A stretch of DNA of 64,000 nt from Phlegmacium glaucopus (taxonomy: Eukaryota; Basidiomycota; Agaricomycetes; Agaricales; Cortinariaceae). Positions 47,090 to 58,780 of this stretch are shown piece by piece (positions within the stretch are counted from its first letter, which is position 1; the number at the start of each line of letters is the position of its first letter). Position numbers and translations under genes: made by a program. The stretch spans positions 2,722,555 to 2,786,554 of the forward strand of contig MU130378.1 in assembly GCA_015039465.1 (NCBI GenBank), in the 5' to 3' direction. The notes beneath the pieces are model-generated. The model saw only the letters and a list, made by a program, of their open reading frames with translations, searched no databases and was not told the DNA's origin.

Positions 47090-49237
47090 TCAGAAGTAGC
47101 CTGTTGGGCCCAGGAAGGATCCTAGGCTCTGTAAGTCTGTTGGGGTTTTCCAATCTGCGATGGCTGTTAACTTTGTAAGATCCGGCTTAATGCCATCTGG
47201 GCCAACCCTTCCTCCTGCAAATGTGGCCTCCATCATGAAGAACCTAGACTTTGCTGCTGAGAGGGAGCGACCCGTCTGACTGACCTGTTGTAGGAGCTGG
47301 TACATGTTGGCAAGCATGGTCTCGAAGTCGTCACCTGTTAGGCCGCTATAAATCATTGTGTGTGTTAATATATAACAACAACCAGAGGGAACTGGACCAG
47401 ACTTTAGGTCAGAATATCCCCCTGTGTTTGTTTAGGGACGGTATAACCAGAGACTAGTAAGCACACTTGGTTAGAAGAGTGTAGAGGAGGATGAGGATGA
47501 AGATCTTGGAAGGTGAATGAGGTAGAGGACGAGGATGAGGATGGGTAAGAAAGAGACTTCAGTAAGACTATAGCAGTTGACAGTAGAGGACAGTGACAGT
47601 AAGGGACTGAAAAAGCGAACTTAGAGGGAGGAATTCACTGGAATTCCACTGAGCAGATGACTGTAGGGAAGTAAGAATGAATTGGGAGAAACTACCTATC
47701 CTGGTACAAAAGAGCAGTATTTATACCCTATGGATGAGGCTATGTAGAACAATAAAAAGAAAAGAAGTACGCACTGTCAAAGGAAGAAAGATAAAGAGAG
47801 GACAGCTGCGAGAAGAAAAGAACAATGGAAAAGAAGAAGGAACAATAAAAAAATCTGTAAAGTGTCAAAGTGCGAGAGAAAAGAAAAGAAGGCAGTGTAC
47901 ATAGTCCAATAGCAAAAATATATCAACTCCATAGGCGTGTGGTCATGTCAAAAATGTGAAAGGTCCTGAGTCAACACTTGAAAGGTGCAGCCTTGTTCCT
48001 GAGAAAACACTACTTGCCCATGATCCCATGTCACGCAGCCTTGATAACACTTGACACACTGTGAGAATAATCCTCTGCTGCTGATTCATCTGCAATTCCT
48101 GCTTAGTCGTGATCCTCCCGGACTTCCTAAGTTGTCATAAAGAGGGTGGGAAGGCTTCATGTACCGCGTGAATGATGGTTTTGGCAGTGAATGATAAGAT
48201 AAGAGGTAGATAATCGAGGATAGGGGACTGAGTGAGATCCAGGAGCAAGGGATGGCAAGATAGATGGCTGAAGTGAAGACTTGTGGGTCCATAGCCACAA
48301 CAACAATGACAAAGCCTTGTACATAATGGGAGATGTAGTTGATGCATCCATAAAGAGGCCATTCTTGAAATGATGGACCAAAGATATGATCAAATGTGAG
48401 CCGATGACCGATGCGAATAGTAGATTGATCGCTTTGTTGGATCACTAACCAAGGAACAAATGGATGGTAGATGCTTAGGAGCATGTCAATAGTGAAAACG
48501 ATGGAGAGCATAGTGTGAGACATGAGCAATGAGGGTGATAACATTGAATGAATGATTTGTCGACCAGGAACATGATTCAGGGCTGCTTCCAAAATAGGTA
48601 AGTGAATTCAAAGTCCGCTTATTTTCATGATGGCAACTTTTAAGCTTTCTTCTCATGCTACCAATCAGTATTGGTGTGCAATACCGCCATCATCAACAAA
48701 CAGTTCAATTAGTGTCCCTATTAGGTCGCCTAAAGCAGTTGCTGTCATTTCTGTGAATGTTGACGGTGTGCCAGTGAGCCCAAACGGCATACATTTATAG
48801 GCAAAGTACCCCCTCCCTTCTACGTAGAAACATATGAATGGTTGATCTTCTGGTTCTATTTTGCAGGTGTAGAACCTGTTGGCAAAGTCGAAGACCGTCA
48901 CCCAGCGGTGGCCACTTAGGTTTTGCTGTTTCAAGTGGATGTCCCCTTGGGGCATTGGTGGTACCTTCGTGACCTGGTTTAACTCTGCAAAGTCCTGGCA
49001 TACCCACTATTTATTTTGGGTCTGAGGAGAACTCTTGTTGACGCCTTCCTCTTCTCTGGGTGGCAGCCCTTCAAACGCAGATGGGAAGCCTGCTGCTATG
49101 CACTCGTCATTGACGCGGTGTTTCAACATGTCCAGTGTGAGCCTGTCTCCTTCATGTGCCTTCTTAGCTAATGTTGTCGCCCCACAGCATTTGACGTCTT
49201 GATGTGCTATAGGTCTAATGATGTCTGCCGCGATCAT
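47090..49237 (-). pseudogene. Gypsy reverse transcriptase, split by a solo LTR at the active site
   Basis: Fragments 49237-49007, 49006-48684 and 47346-47090. Motifs VTVFDFANRF, FGLTGTPSTF and the active-site box FVDDGG, after which the LTR 47347-48683 is inserted; with one target copy (CCGC) removed the frame continues ..GGLTGDDFETMLANMYQLL. A stop near 49010 separates the first fragment. Confidence 0.8.
47347..48683. mobile_element. LTR-like element, TATAAATC..GCAATA family, copy 2
   Basis: 1337 bp, perfect 4-bp target duplication CCGC (47343-47346, 48684-48687), inserted in the reverse transcriptase. It gives the cleanest definition of the ends of this family. It has a TATA box on the minus strand near 47718 (GGGTATAAATACTGCTC). 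Confidence 0.85.
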
Positions 49238-49680
49238 CTTGTCTATGATGCCATTGAAGAACTCTTTCTGGGGCGGGCTCTGTGGGCCTTGATGGATGTT
49301 TGTTCAGAACTGCTTGTTACAGGGTATGTCAAGGCGATGGGAAGCCCCTTTAACTGGGGTGACTTCGCTCATTGATAACGCAAAGCATTCAGCATGCTCT
49401 GATATCATCTTCTGGATGAGGCTTCACTGGGCTGGTGAGAGATCTTGGCCAATAGTTATCTCTGCAATGATTGCCATGACTCTGGCTGGGTTATGTGGAT
49501 CTGTCTTCCTTGTCAGAAGATTGGGTTTGAATGTCCTCACAATCTCTGGCTGGGCTATTCCTGGGTGCGCAGGGTGGTCTCCCGCTACTGGATCTAGGAG
49601 CCATATTGCACTCCAATCCCCACTCTGTGTTCCCCTGTTTGACTCTGTGACAGCTGTTTCCTGATGCATATTAACATTAG

Positions 49681-50742
49681 TCAGGCATGGTTCGTGCTCA
49701 TGAGGATGAGGCTTGCAAGACTTCCCTCCAGGGGGATTGCAAATCCCCCGTGAAGTTTGTGTGTGTTCAGGTGTTCTGCTGTTTCTGCTCTAACAAGCTC
49801 CTTTGCCAGTTCAGATGACGTTGTCTCTGCTGTACTATTTGATGTGTTAATGGGTTTGATATTGGGTGAACAGATGGCATGTGAGACTTCCCTCAAGGGG
49901 GATATCATTCTGTCCCCCATCACATCTACAACTTGTTTGATGTCTACCGTGAGGTAGGCCAGGAGGTTTGCCGCGACACCTTGCGTGTTTGTGAACTGGT
50001 TGTCTAAGGTCACCCAGCTCTCGTTTAGGGGTAAGCAGATTACATCCTCAGAGTAATCGTGTATTGCTTTGAATGCTTCTAGTAGTGGTTTCCCAAATAG
50101 GACTGCCCATGCATTGTTGCTACTGAACACTTCAAAGACACCTTTGTGCCAGACCCCTCGGACTGTTACCCAACCTTTCCACACCCCCTTCGATGCAACC
50201 AGACGACCGTCTGCTATTTGGAGTATTTTTGTTGAACATTCAAGTGCTAACAACCTGTTTCTAGATTCCCGGTACATGACCTCATCAATGGCATTGACCA
50301 GGGCACCATCGTCAAACACGCTGCAAAACCTCACTACTTCACCCCTCGTTCCAGCCAGCTCTATTCCGTGCACAAAAGGTACGCACATCTTTCCCGGGAT
50401 TTTCTCTCTTGGGCTGTCAACAATGTACAGGTCAAAGACATTTCCATTCTCTTCTCTGCTGTACAAGCTATTGGTATCTGGGGTAACTGCTACACCTGCC
50501 GGTAAAGTACCCTCCCCTCTCATTGGGGTATACAATTCATTGACATGCCCTTCTTTGTCCCCAGACAGTGGCTCCTCATGCCTAGGGACTGTTGTGTTGT
50601 CTTGCTCTCTGCGCTCCGGGGCCATCAATGGAGCCATCTGCTCTACACTGACGGCCCATCTGCTTTCCCTGATTCGCAAGCTGTTGAAGGTGGGCCAGCT
50701 CATTAGCATCATACATCTGGATTTTGGCTGACTCCAGGGCAA
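49681..50742 (-). CDS. Gypsy aspartic protease region
   Basis: 353-residue frame. The active-site region reads CSVFDDGALVNAI (DDG in place of the usual DSG/DTG), followed by the flap and FEVFSSNNAWAVLFGKPLLEAF, typical for basidiomycete gypsy polyproteins. It lies between the gag zinc knuckle and RT and overlaps the gag frame at 50582-50742. Confidence 0.7.
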   Translation of the reverse strand: MPWSQPKSRCMMLMSWPTFNSLRIRESRWAVSVEQMAPLMAPERREQDNTTVPRHEEPLSGDKEGHVNELYTPMRGEGTLPAGVAVTPDTNSLYSREENGNVFDLYIVDSPREKIPGKMCVPFVHGIELAGTRGEVVRFCSVFDDGALVNAIDEVMYRESRNRLLALECSTKILQIADGRLVASKGVWKGWVTVRGVWHKGVFEVFSSNNAWAVLFGKPLLEAFKAIHDYSEDVICLPLNESWVTLDNQFTNTQGVAANLLAYLTVDIKQVVDVMGDRMISPLREVSHAICSPNIKPINTSNSTAETTSSELAKELVRAETAEHLNTHKLHGGFAIPLEGSLASLILMSTNHA

Positions 50743-52115
50743 CTATATTGACATTGGTAGCAGCGGCTGCTGCCACTTCAGCCCTCTTCCGTATGGTTTG
50801 TGCGATCAACCTCCATTTTGCTTTGAAGGTTGGGACTGCTGGTTGGGAACACGGTCTCGGGTGGTGCGAACAATATCCACATGTCCAGCATTTGCCAGAT
50901 GCAACCGGGGCTGAACCTGGAGTAAGAGGGTAGGGCCGGGTCTTGCTGGGTCCTTTCCCATTCTGACCATACGTGGCATGCCAGTTGGCTACCTGGTTGT
51001 TGTAGGTCGCTAACCCTTCCGGATTGTTAGGTTGGATGGGAAGAGCTTTGCTCAGCACGTTGGCGAGTTGTTCATGTGCTGGTCTCTCAACAAATGTGCT
51101 GAAAGGAGTGCGGGCTGCTGGTTGGTTGCGCTGAGGCTGATATTGGCTGGCCAGGGGAGTATGCTGCTGTGGAGCTATGTTGATGTTTTGGAAGGCCGCC
51201 CCAAGGGCTTTTGATGGAGTGTGTGGTGCCATCAGTGCATAGTGGGTCAAGTCTCTCTCCTCCTCAACCTTTTCCATCAACTCCTCCAATGTTATGTCTC
51301 AAACAGTGTCTGCAAGTACCTTCCAGGTCATCGGCTTCAAGCCAATGAGTTTGATGATGGGCCTGGGTATTTTTTTTTTGTGTTGATGCGACCAATAAGT
51401 TATTGGTGTCTGGTATGTCAGCGGCTAGTCTTTTAACTTTGTCTGCCCACACTATGTGTGACAATTCCTCCTCCACCCCTTTACTTGCAATGACCCTCCT
51501 CCCCAGATCACTCAGCTTCAGTACTGTTCCATCAAGCAGTGCCTGCTTCTCTGCTGTTGTATTCACCGTGATTGGCTTCACTGGCCAACGGAGCTCAAAT
51601 GCCGTCCTGACCGCTGCAAATGATGCTTTGTCCGTGCTCAAGAGGGTTGAAAACCAGGCATCAGCAGGTGATTTTGTCTTCAACCAGAGCTGTAGGAACC
51701 TGACCTTTTCCGGCTCTGTAAGTCTGGTTTTCATTAATATGATATGTTCAAGCCGGTTTATGAAGTCCTGCAGGTCCTGATCTTCAGGTTTCCCAGTGAA
51801 TGAAGGGCCAGTAATGTTGGCCATATCCATGTTCTCAGAGTGAGGTTTGGGGGTTGGGGATGGGGAGGCTTGTGAATTGCTCCAGGATACTTCTTCTGGT
51901 GTCCAGGTGGCTGGGGAAAGAGCAAACTGGGATGACGGTGATGAGAGATCTGTAAGGGTCGACTCTGAGTTGTCTGTTTCTGTGGTTGGGGTTGCACTAC
52001 GAGTTGGGGGCAGGTAGCGTTCCTGGGGATCACGCTCGATGCTCGCTATGGACTGGTGTGGGCCTAGCCTAGTCCAGGGTTCCGAAGTGTGAAGCTGAAT
52101 TGTGGATACTGGTTG
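50582..52115 (-). pseudogene. Gypsy gag with CCHC zinc knuckle, frameshifted
   Basis: The frame 51830-51264 (MDMANITGPSFTGKPEDQDL, then the capsid-like LWLKTKSPADAWF) extends upstream to about 52060. It shifts near the T9 run at 51370-51378 into the frame DITLEELMEKVEEERDL, which has a TGA in place of CGA just before it, then runs to the knuckle CWTCGYCSHHPRPC (C-X2-C-X4-H-X4-C, about 50890). The 5' end of gag is cut off by the TIR element at 52118. Confidence 0.75.
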
Positions 52116-52295
52116 GGGAGGTCTTTACAGTGCCCCACGGTTTCCGCTCAGAATCCGAATGGAATCTGAGTGGATTCCAAGCATTCCGAGGAGCAAACTC
52201 GGACTCCGAGCAGAATATTTTCTGGCAGGTAACCCCCTCAATTTTGTGAGTTTGGCCAGAATGTATTCCAAGTAAATTACTCGGAATCTGCTCAG

Positions 52296-52869
52296 TAGTG
52301 CTTAAAAGTCTGGTTAATTAACCGGAAAATAACCAAGACTGGACCGGACCTAACCGCAAAAAGACCGGACCACAGTTAGTGGTTAGTTGATTCTGAAAAT
52401 AAAATAACCGGTTATTTTGCGGTTAGCTAACCGTTAAAAAACCGGTTATAACCGGTTATAAACGACTCTATTATACCCCTTCAAAACGCACCCAAAAATG
52501 TGAGAAACGCTAAAAATCTGACTGAGTTATGGTCAAATCTTTAAAATATTGGCCAAAAGTAGACTTTCAAGAATATTATCATAGCTTTGTCAATTCTTCA
52601 TCAACTTTAGCATTATTGGGCTCATTTTAGAGCTACAATGCGTGGAAATAATGTTTATTGAGAGAAATATGTACAGTCTTGCCCGGTTATAACCGGTTTT
52701 TCATTTTTTCGGTCCTAACTGGTTAGTAACTGCAACTAACTGGTTTTGGTCAGTTATTTTCGGTCCGGTTAGGTTATTTTGGGTTTGGGAATGAAGCCTA
52801 ACCGGTCTCGGTCTCGGTTAGAGCCCCTGGGCACCAAATAACCGGACCTAACCAGACTTTCAAGCACTA
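52296..52869. mobile_element. hAT-type MITE with AACCGG repeats
   Basis: 574 bp, termini TAGTGCTTAAAAGTCTGGTT and, inverted, TAGTGCTTGAAAGTCTGGTT; 8-bp target duplication CTGCTCAG (52288-52295) and CCGCTCAG (52870-52877 minus one base of offset), one CpG transition apart. The interior is rich in AACCGGTTATAACCGG motifs. Confidence 0.85.
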
Positions 52870-52952
52870 CCGCTCAGACTCCAAGTCCAAATTGAGAATT
52901 CCAACTTGGATTCCACTCGGAATCCACTTGGAATCCCAAGGATTCCAAGTGT

Positions 52953-53923
52953 TTCCAATTGCCAACTTCCTAATCAAGTAATTAATCACCTGACTTGTAG
53001 CATATGACAAATAAAAGAATACCAGTAAGGAGGATTGAACCAAAGACCTTGAGAAAGGTCATGTGACATAATTCCCACACTGCATCAGTGATCTACCAAC
53101 TGCACCATCATTGCTTGTATATATATAAAAACTAATGGTTATATATACCCTTCCCACCTGACTAAATAATATATTCTGGCACTTGCTGAGGGGCTACTAC
53201 CATGTATTATATACCAAAATGTTCATAACAATGAGGGGAATCCATTGGTAATAAAATTGTGATGTGATACGCACTTTGATATGCAGTTATATGCAAAATA
53301 CTGCAGAATATACTGTAAAATAATGCGCTCTATGCTTATAAATGAAGAAAACTACACTGCTAGGGAATCTAACCATACTATTAGCATGGGAATATAAGCC
53401 CTTTTTCAATATTAAAACATGTAAAATGTGTAAAAACACGCACCAGACATGGTGCATGCACATGATTTATATATATTCTGAAAGCTGTTATTAGCACAAT
53501 TCTATCGGTATAAGGTGTGTCATGTTCGGCTCATTTATAAGCATAGAGCGCATTATTTTACTGTATATTCTGCAGTATTTTGCATATAACTGCATATCAA
53601 AGTGCGTATCACATCACAATTTTATTACCAATGGATTCCCCTCATTTTTATGAACATTTTGGTATATAATACATGGTAGTAGCCCCTCAGCAAGTGCCAG
53701 AATATATTATTTAGTCAGGTGGGAAGGGTATATATAACCATTAGTTTTTATATATATACAAGCAATGATGGTGCAGTTGGTAGATCACTGATGCAGTGTG
53801 GGAATTATGTCACATGACCTTTCTCAAGGTCTTTGGTTCAATCCTCCTTACTGGTATTCTTTTATTTGTCATATGCTACAAGTCAGGTGATTAATTACTT
53901 GATTAGGAAGTTGGCAATTGGAA
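52953..53923. repeat. Large inverted repeat (two 393-bp arms, 185-bp loop) with tRNA-like boxes
   Basis: Arms 52953-53345 and 53531-53923 are near-perfect reverse complements; I noticed only a couple of differences near 53240/53636. The right arm, read plus, has TGGTGCAGTTGGTAGA (A-box-like, 53769-53784) and GGTTCAATCC (B-box-like, 53835-53844), as in tRNA-derived SINEs. Both arms thus carry a Pol III-like promoter pointing outward from the loop. Confidence 0.8.
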
Positions 53924-54477
53924 TCCACTTGGAATCCACTTGGAATCCACTGAGAGTCCACTCAGACTCCATTTGGAATCCACTCAGAATCCACTCAGAA
54001 TCCACTAAGAGTCCACTTGGACTCTATTTGGAATCCACTCAGACTCTACTCGGACTCCACTTGGACTCTGTTCGGAATCTACTTAGTGACTTGGACTCCA
54101 AGCAGAGTCCAAGTGGAGTCTGAGTGGACTCCATTTGGAATCCATGATTCCACTCAGACTCCACTCAGACTCCACTGGGAATCCAGTTGGAATGCTTGGA
54201 CTCCACTTGGATTCTGTCAGAAGCGTGGGGCACTGTAAAGTACTGCTGGTTGGGGCACATTGTCAGATTTCTGTTTGCTGGTCCCTGGTTTCTTTTCTTT
54301 AAAAAAAAAGAGTCTGCTGTCTCATTCAGGTATTATATATTTGCTTTCACATGTAATTGATGGATTGCAGAGTAAGAATTGCTCTGTTGTCACCAGATGG
54401 AGTAGTCCAATTGGACAGCTGACCTGGTCTCGTATGGTGGTTGTGAGGTAAAAAGGGATGATTTGTCACCTGCACGC

Positions 54478-56516
54478 TGATAGGATCCATATAACCTCTA
54501 GGTTCATAAATAGGTTATTTTTGTGATTTAACAACTTTGCAGACACTCGCGGATACCTCGCGGTCACCATTATCACTTGCATTCTCGACTGCGGTTGTCA
54601 GTAACCCTCACACTATCATTCACATGTCCTACTATATTGCCTACTCTTCGCACATGTCTTGCACATCACCTCTACAACCCTCATAACCATTCAAAGTACC
54701 CTCTGTCCTCTTCGCGCTTCATACTTCAACATATCTACAGCTCTCATTAGCCGCAGTGGACTTAGCCATATTCACTCCTTTGCAGCCGCATCTTCACACA
54801 GCCACTATCTAATCTCGCAGTCTTTCATGGTTCGCATATGCATTCCTTACCTCTCCGTGCACCCTGTGCATTGGTTTTACCCTGGTCTGTGTTGTTTTGC
54901 ATTTACTTTCTTTTATCTTTCCATATATATATATTTATCATTCTTTCGAAACAGGAGGTCATTCAACTGACCTCCTTACTCATCACCTTTATTTTTACTT
55001 TATCTCCTATCCCTTCGTTACCAAACTACTGGGCCCATGTGACTTTGCATTAGCTCAATTTTTACATTACTGTTTCACATATCCGCTGATACACTGTCAG
55101 TACGCTAGGTGCTGTACTAACTGAGGTGTGATGTGGCTCGGGGCTTCGGTGGCCTAAACACTGAGTCAAGTATATGCAGAAAGGTTCCAACTAAGGTAGG
55201 GTGACAAGATATGAGATGAGCGAAATAAGGAGCGATGTAATGACAAAAGGGCGACAAAGTAACAATGTGGCGACGCAGTGACAAAGGGGAGATGCAGTGA
55301 CAAAGGGGTGACACAGTAACGAAGTATAGTCGCTGTATGGGCGACTTGCAGTAAAAATGCAATGAAACGAAGGCAAATGACGAGAGAGACGATGACAAGA
55401 CTTAATTCTATACTCTGGAGAGAGAGGCAAATACTTTCTTATTGTCCTTTGTAACTAAATTACAGGAGGTTTTTATAGTAGGTAGAGGAGATCACATGGC
55501 TAAGTTGCACATGGGTATCCATAAAACAAATCAACATGATGAAACAGGAGTCCAGGAGAGACTAGGCAAAATGGGGAGACAAAACATCAGGGATAGTGAG
55601 AGATAAATGAAAGAGGACCGGTCGTCGCTCCAAGGACCGGCAGGAGACATGTGGTATAGAGAGGCGATCAAGGAGCAATGGTAAATGTATCAAAAACAAA
55701 GGAAACAAAGTGTTTGAGGGAACCGAAGAGAAATAACAGAATATAAATGAACAGTGACCTAAAATACCCAATGGTGTTAAGGAACTTCTTGATCCGGTGA
55801 TTGTCGCTGGATAGGAGCGACTGGTAGGGTAACAACAACGATTCAACACAGAACAATTTGGTGTAGCATAAGAGGACATTGGTCTGGGCAGTGGATGTGC
55901 CTATGACTCTTAGACGAGTGAGCATTACCAAATATGGAAAATGCGTGACTATACACATGACCAATGGTGAAAGGGAGTGAAAGGGAGGCAGAACACATAA
56001 TGTCTTCCGGGTACTGCTGAAAAAGGGGGCGATAATACAAGTGAAATATAGCCAAGGCATTCAGGAAGCTTCTGGGACAGAGGGGGCGGTGACTGAATAG
56101 CCAGAGACTTATCTATGTGATAAAATAGAAAATAGTCGGTGTTAGGGGTGACATAGGGCAATGTCGCTGCCAAAAATGCGAAAAACGAAGGCAGGGAACC
56201 AGCATGTTCATCACCGCACCTGGTTAGTTTATTACTCTTGTATTAAGTACCTGTAGCAAGTAGGAGGCCAGGGGAAGAAGAGACGGCCAGAGTTTTGATC
56301 CCATAAACTTTGCAGCAATGTTCTAAGTCAATAGTCTCATTCTTTAAGCTACTTCGCGCACTGCGTTCTTGTTTGTGAACTTTGCTATCTTCACGACCTA
56401 TTCTTCTTATGTATTTCAATACCACAAACTTCTCTGTAAATTCTATCGAGGAAATCTACATTAACCCCTCCAAACTACATTACTACTTGTGGTCTGATCC
56501 CACCGCAGGTACATCA
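54478..56516. mobile_element. Solo LTR, TGATAGG..ACATCA family, copy 2, with a nested LTR
   Basis: It starts TGATAGGATCCATATAACC and ends GGTACATCA; target duplication ACGC (54474-54477) and ATGC (56517-56520), one CpG transition apart. It matches 29775-30670, with 1127 bp inserted at 55087. Confidence 0.85.
55087..56213. mobile_element. Solo LTR of another family nested in the previous one
   Basis: 1127 bp, ends TGATACACTGTCAG and CATGTTCATCA (inverted TGAT/ATCA), perfect 4-bp target duplication CCGC (55083-55086, 56214-56217). The matching site is uninterrupted in the sister LTR (30370). It contains GTGACAAAG-type short repeats (55240-55320). ORFs on the minus strand have no recognisable product. 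Confidence 0.85.
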
Positions 56517-57071
56517 ATGCGCCCCTTTTGGGTTTGCCAATGCTGAGTCCGTAATCTACTTGATATCTAGTCTAGTTTCTAATCTAATATCTAATCTGTT
56601 GTCCTGAGATGCCCACTTGCACTGCCACAGCAGCAGGGGTGGGTGCAGGTGATGGCTGCCGAGCGGCAGGTCTGGGTGCTGTTGGGCCTGATGGACTCGG
56701 GCCTCTAGTGGGTCCAGGCACAGCTTGTTTACCCTCCTGCCAGTCATAATCCCAAAGAGCACCTTGCTGCCGTTCAACAAAGTCAGGAGCCAACCTTTCT
56801 TTCTGCCTATTCCAAGATCTCAGGAAAATATATAGATACAGACGAGGAGGGAAAGCGCCTTCAATAGCCACATTTCCAGTTGTGCGCATGGCACATACAT
56901 CTCTCTGCCGTCCTTGTTAGTACTACTTCCAACTTACGTAAGAAACTCTGACCAATCTGTGGGCAATATGCTTCATTGTGCCTTGAATATTTCCTTCTTC
57001 CACTCCCTGTCGGACCTGTTCATCAAATTCGAGCAATTGCTCCCGAATTTGGTTGGGTGTGAGCTGACTTG

Positions 57072-58780
57072 TGTTAGGGGACACCCAATTTTAACCCAAA
57101 CCTCAACCTTAGAATCATACATCCCGCCTTTCCAATGACCTCCAATGTTCCATCCAACTCCACTTCCATCACCAGTTTACTCCGAGACTCCATAACTCTG
57201 ATCCAACTCTGATCCTCTGGTTCGCTCTGTTATCGCGCACCAATACTGATTGGTAGCGTGAGAAGAAAGCTTAAAAGTTGCCATCATGAAAATAAGCAGA
57301 CTTTGAATTCACTTACCTATTTTGGAAGCAGCCCTGAATCGCATTCCTGGTCAACAAATCATTCATTCAATGTTATCACCCTCATCGCTCATGATATTCT
57401 CAATGTCTCACACTATGCTCTCCATCATTTACACTATCAACATGCTCCTAAGCATCTACCATCCATTTGTTCCTTGGCTAGTGATCCAACAAAGCGATCA
57501 ATCTACTATTTGCATCGGTCATCGGCTCGTGTTTGATCGTATCTTTGGTCCATCATTTCAAGAACAGCCCCTTTATGGACGCATCAGCCACATCTCCCAT
57601 TATGTCAGAGGCTTTGTCATTGTTGTTGTGGCTATGGACCCACAAGTTTTCACTTCCGCCATCTATCTTGCCATCCCTTGCTCTTGGATCGCACTCAGTC
57701 CCCTATCCTCAATTATCTACCTCTTATCTTATCATTCACTGCCAAAACCATCATTCATGTGGTACATGAAGCCTTCCCACCCTCTTTATGACAACTTAGG
57801 AAGTCCAGGAGGATCACGACTAAGCAGGAATTGCAGATGAATCAGCAGCAGAGGATTATTCTCGCAGTGTGTCAAGTGTTATCAAGGCTGCACAACATGG
57901 GATCATGGGTAAGTAGTGTTTTCTCAGGAACAAGGCTGCGCCTTTCAAGTGTTGACTCAGGACCTTTCACATTTTTGACATGACCACACGCCTATGGAGT
58001 TGATATATTTTTGCTATTGGACTATGTACACTGCCTTCTTTTCTTTTCTCTCGCACTTTGACACTTTACAGATTTTTTTATTGTTCCTTCTTCTTTTCCA
58101 TTGTTCTTTTCTTCTCGCAGCTGTCCTCTCTTTATCTTTCTTCCTTTGACAGTGCGTACTTCTTTTCTTTTTATTGTTCTACATAGCCTCATCCATAGGG
58201 TATAAATACTGCTCTTTGTACCAGGATAGGTAGTTTCTCCCAATTCATTTTTTGTCCCCTACAGTCATCATCTCAGTGGAGTTCCAGTGAATTCCTCCCT
58301 CTAAGTTCGCTTTTTTCAGTCCTTTACTGTCAACCTTCTGTCAATTGCTATAGTCTTGCTGAAGACTCTTTCTCATTCATCCTCATCCTTCTCTTCTCTA
58401 TTCTTTCCCCCTACCTCTGTGTGTTACAAGTCTAAGGCTAAGCCTTCCCTAAACAAATGACAGGGAGTCTCTTGACCTAAAGACTGGTTAGTGTTATATA
58501 ACAACACAAACAACAATTTATACCATCTTTTATTGTTATTTTTCACATCACACCACTTCTTAATTAATTAATTAATTATGATCATATCATTCCTTTATTT
58601 ATTTTATATCTCTGTTATGTCCATATTAGTACTTAAATACCCCACAGCCTAGCAGGGATCCCCATCCTTTCCTCTTTGGATCCCCTGCTAGGTGAGTCAC
58701 TTGTAGATATACCTTTGAAATATTATTAACTTTGGATCCCCTGCTAGCTTGACTAAGTCAGCATCGCAGTTGCCCTAACA
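57072..58780. mobile_element. TGTTAGGG-family LTR (inverted copy) with a nested LTR
   Basis: Ends TGTTAGGGGACACC and TTGCCCTAACA, target duplication ACTTG (57067-57071) and ACTTA (58781-58785). Outer parts match 29270-29625 in reverse. Inserted in the ninth codon of gene X. The nested element is 57231-58522. Confidence 0.8.
57231..58522. mobile_element. TATAAATC..GCAATA family LTR, copy 3 (inverted)
   Basis: 1292 bp in opposite orientation to copies 1 and 2. Flanks CTGT (57227-57230) and CCAT (58523-58526) are both one CpG transition away from CCGT. A 172-residue frame (57322-57840) is also open in copy 2 but has no recognisable product, and other frames are open too. Confidence 0.75.

Larger units (their letters stand above)
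52118..54246. mobile_element. TIR element with GGAATCCACTTGG / GGACTCC repeats, nested contents
   Basis: Ends GAGGTCTTTACAGTGCCCCA and, inverted, GCAGTACTTTACAGTGCCCCA; target duplication TGGTTGGG (52110-52117, 54247-54254). Both ends have dense GGAATCC, GGACTCC and ACTTGGA motifs (52140-52295, 52870-52950, 53925-54230). The interior holds a hAT-type MITE and a 971-bp inverted repeat. Confidence 0.8.
44564..56629 (-). mobile_element. Ty3/gypsy LTR retrotransposon (marY1-like), inactive, with nested insertions
   Basis: 3' LTR 44564-44751 (188 bp); 5' LTR 54398-56629 split by the solo LTR 54478-56516. Both LTRs start TGTGGCAGTGCAAGTGGGCATC in part and end GGACTACTCCA on the minus strand. Order gag, protease, RT, RNase H, integrase on the minus strand places it in Ty3/gypsy. 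Damage: three insertions (LTR in 5' LTR, TIR element before gag, LTR in RT), frameshifts and stops in gag and RT, and a lost catalytic Glu in integrase. No matching target duplication (flanks GCTGC and CCGCG), which is unexplained. Confidence 0.88.
54398..56629 (-). repeat. 5' LTR of the gypsy element (interrupted)
   Basis: LTR pieces 56629-56517 and 54477-54398 on the minus strand, split by the solo LTR 54478-56516. Just inside the LTR end is TCTGGTGACAACAGAGC, the likely primer-binding region. Confidence 0.8.

Noticed and set aside
57322..57840. 172-residue ORF conserved in three repeat copies
   Set aside because: It lies inside an LTR-like element with a TATA box; two other frames are also open and the product matches nothing I know. 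Kept as part of the element.
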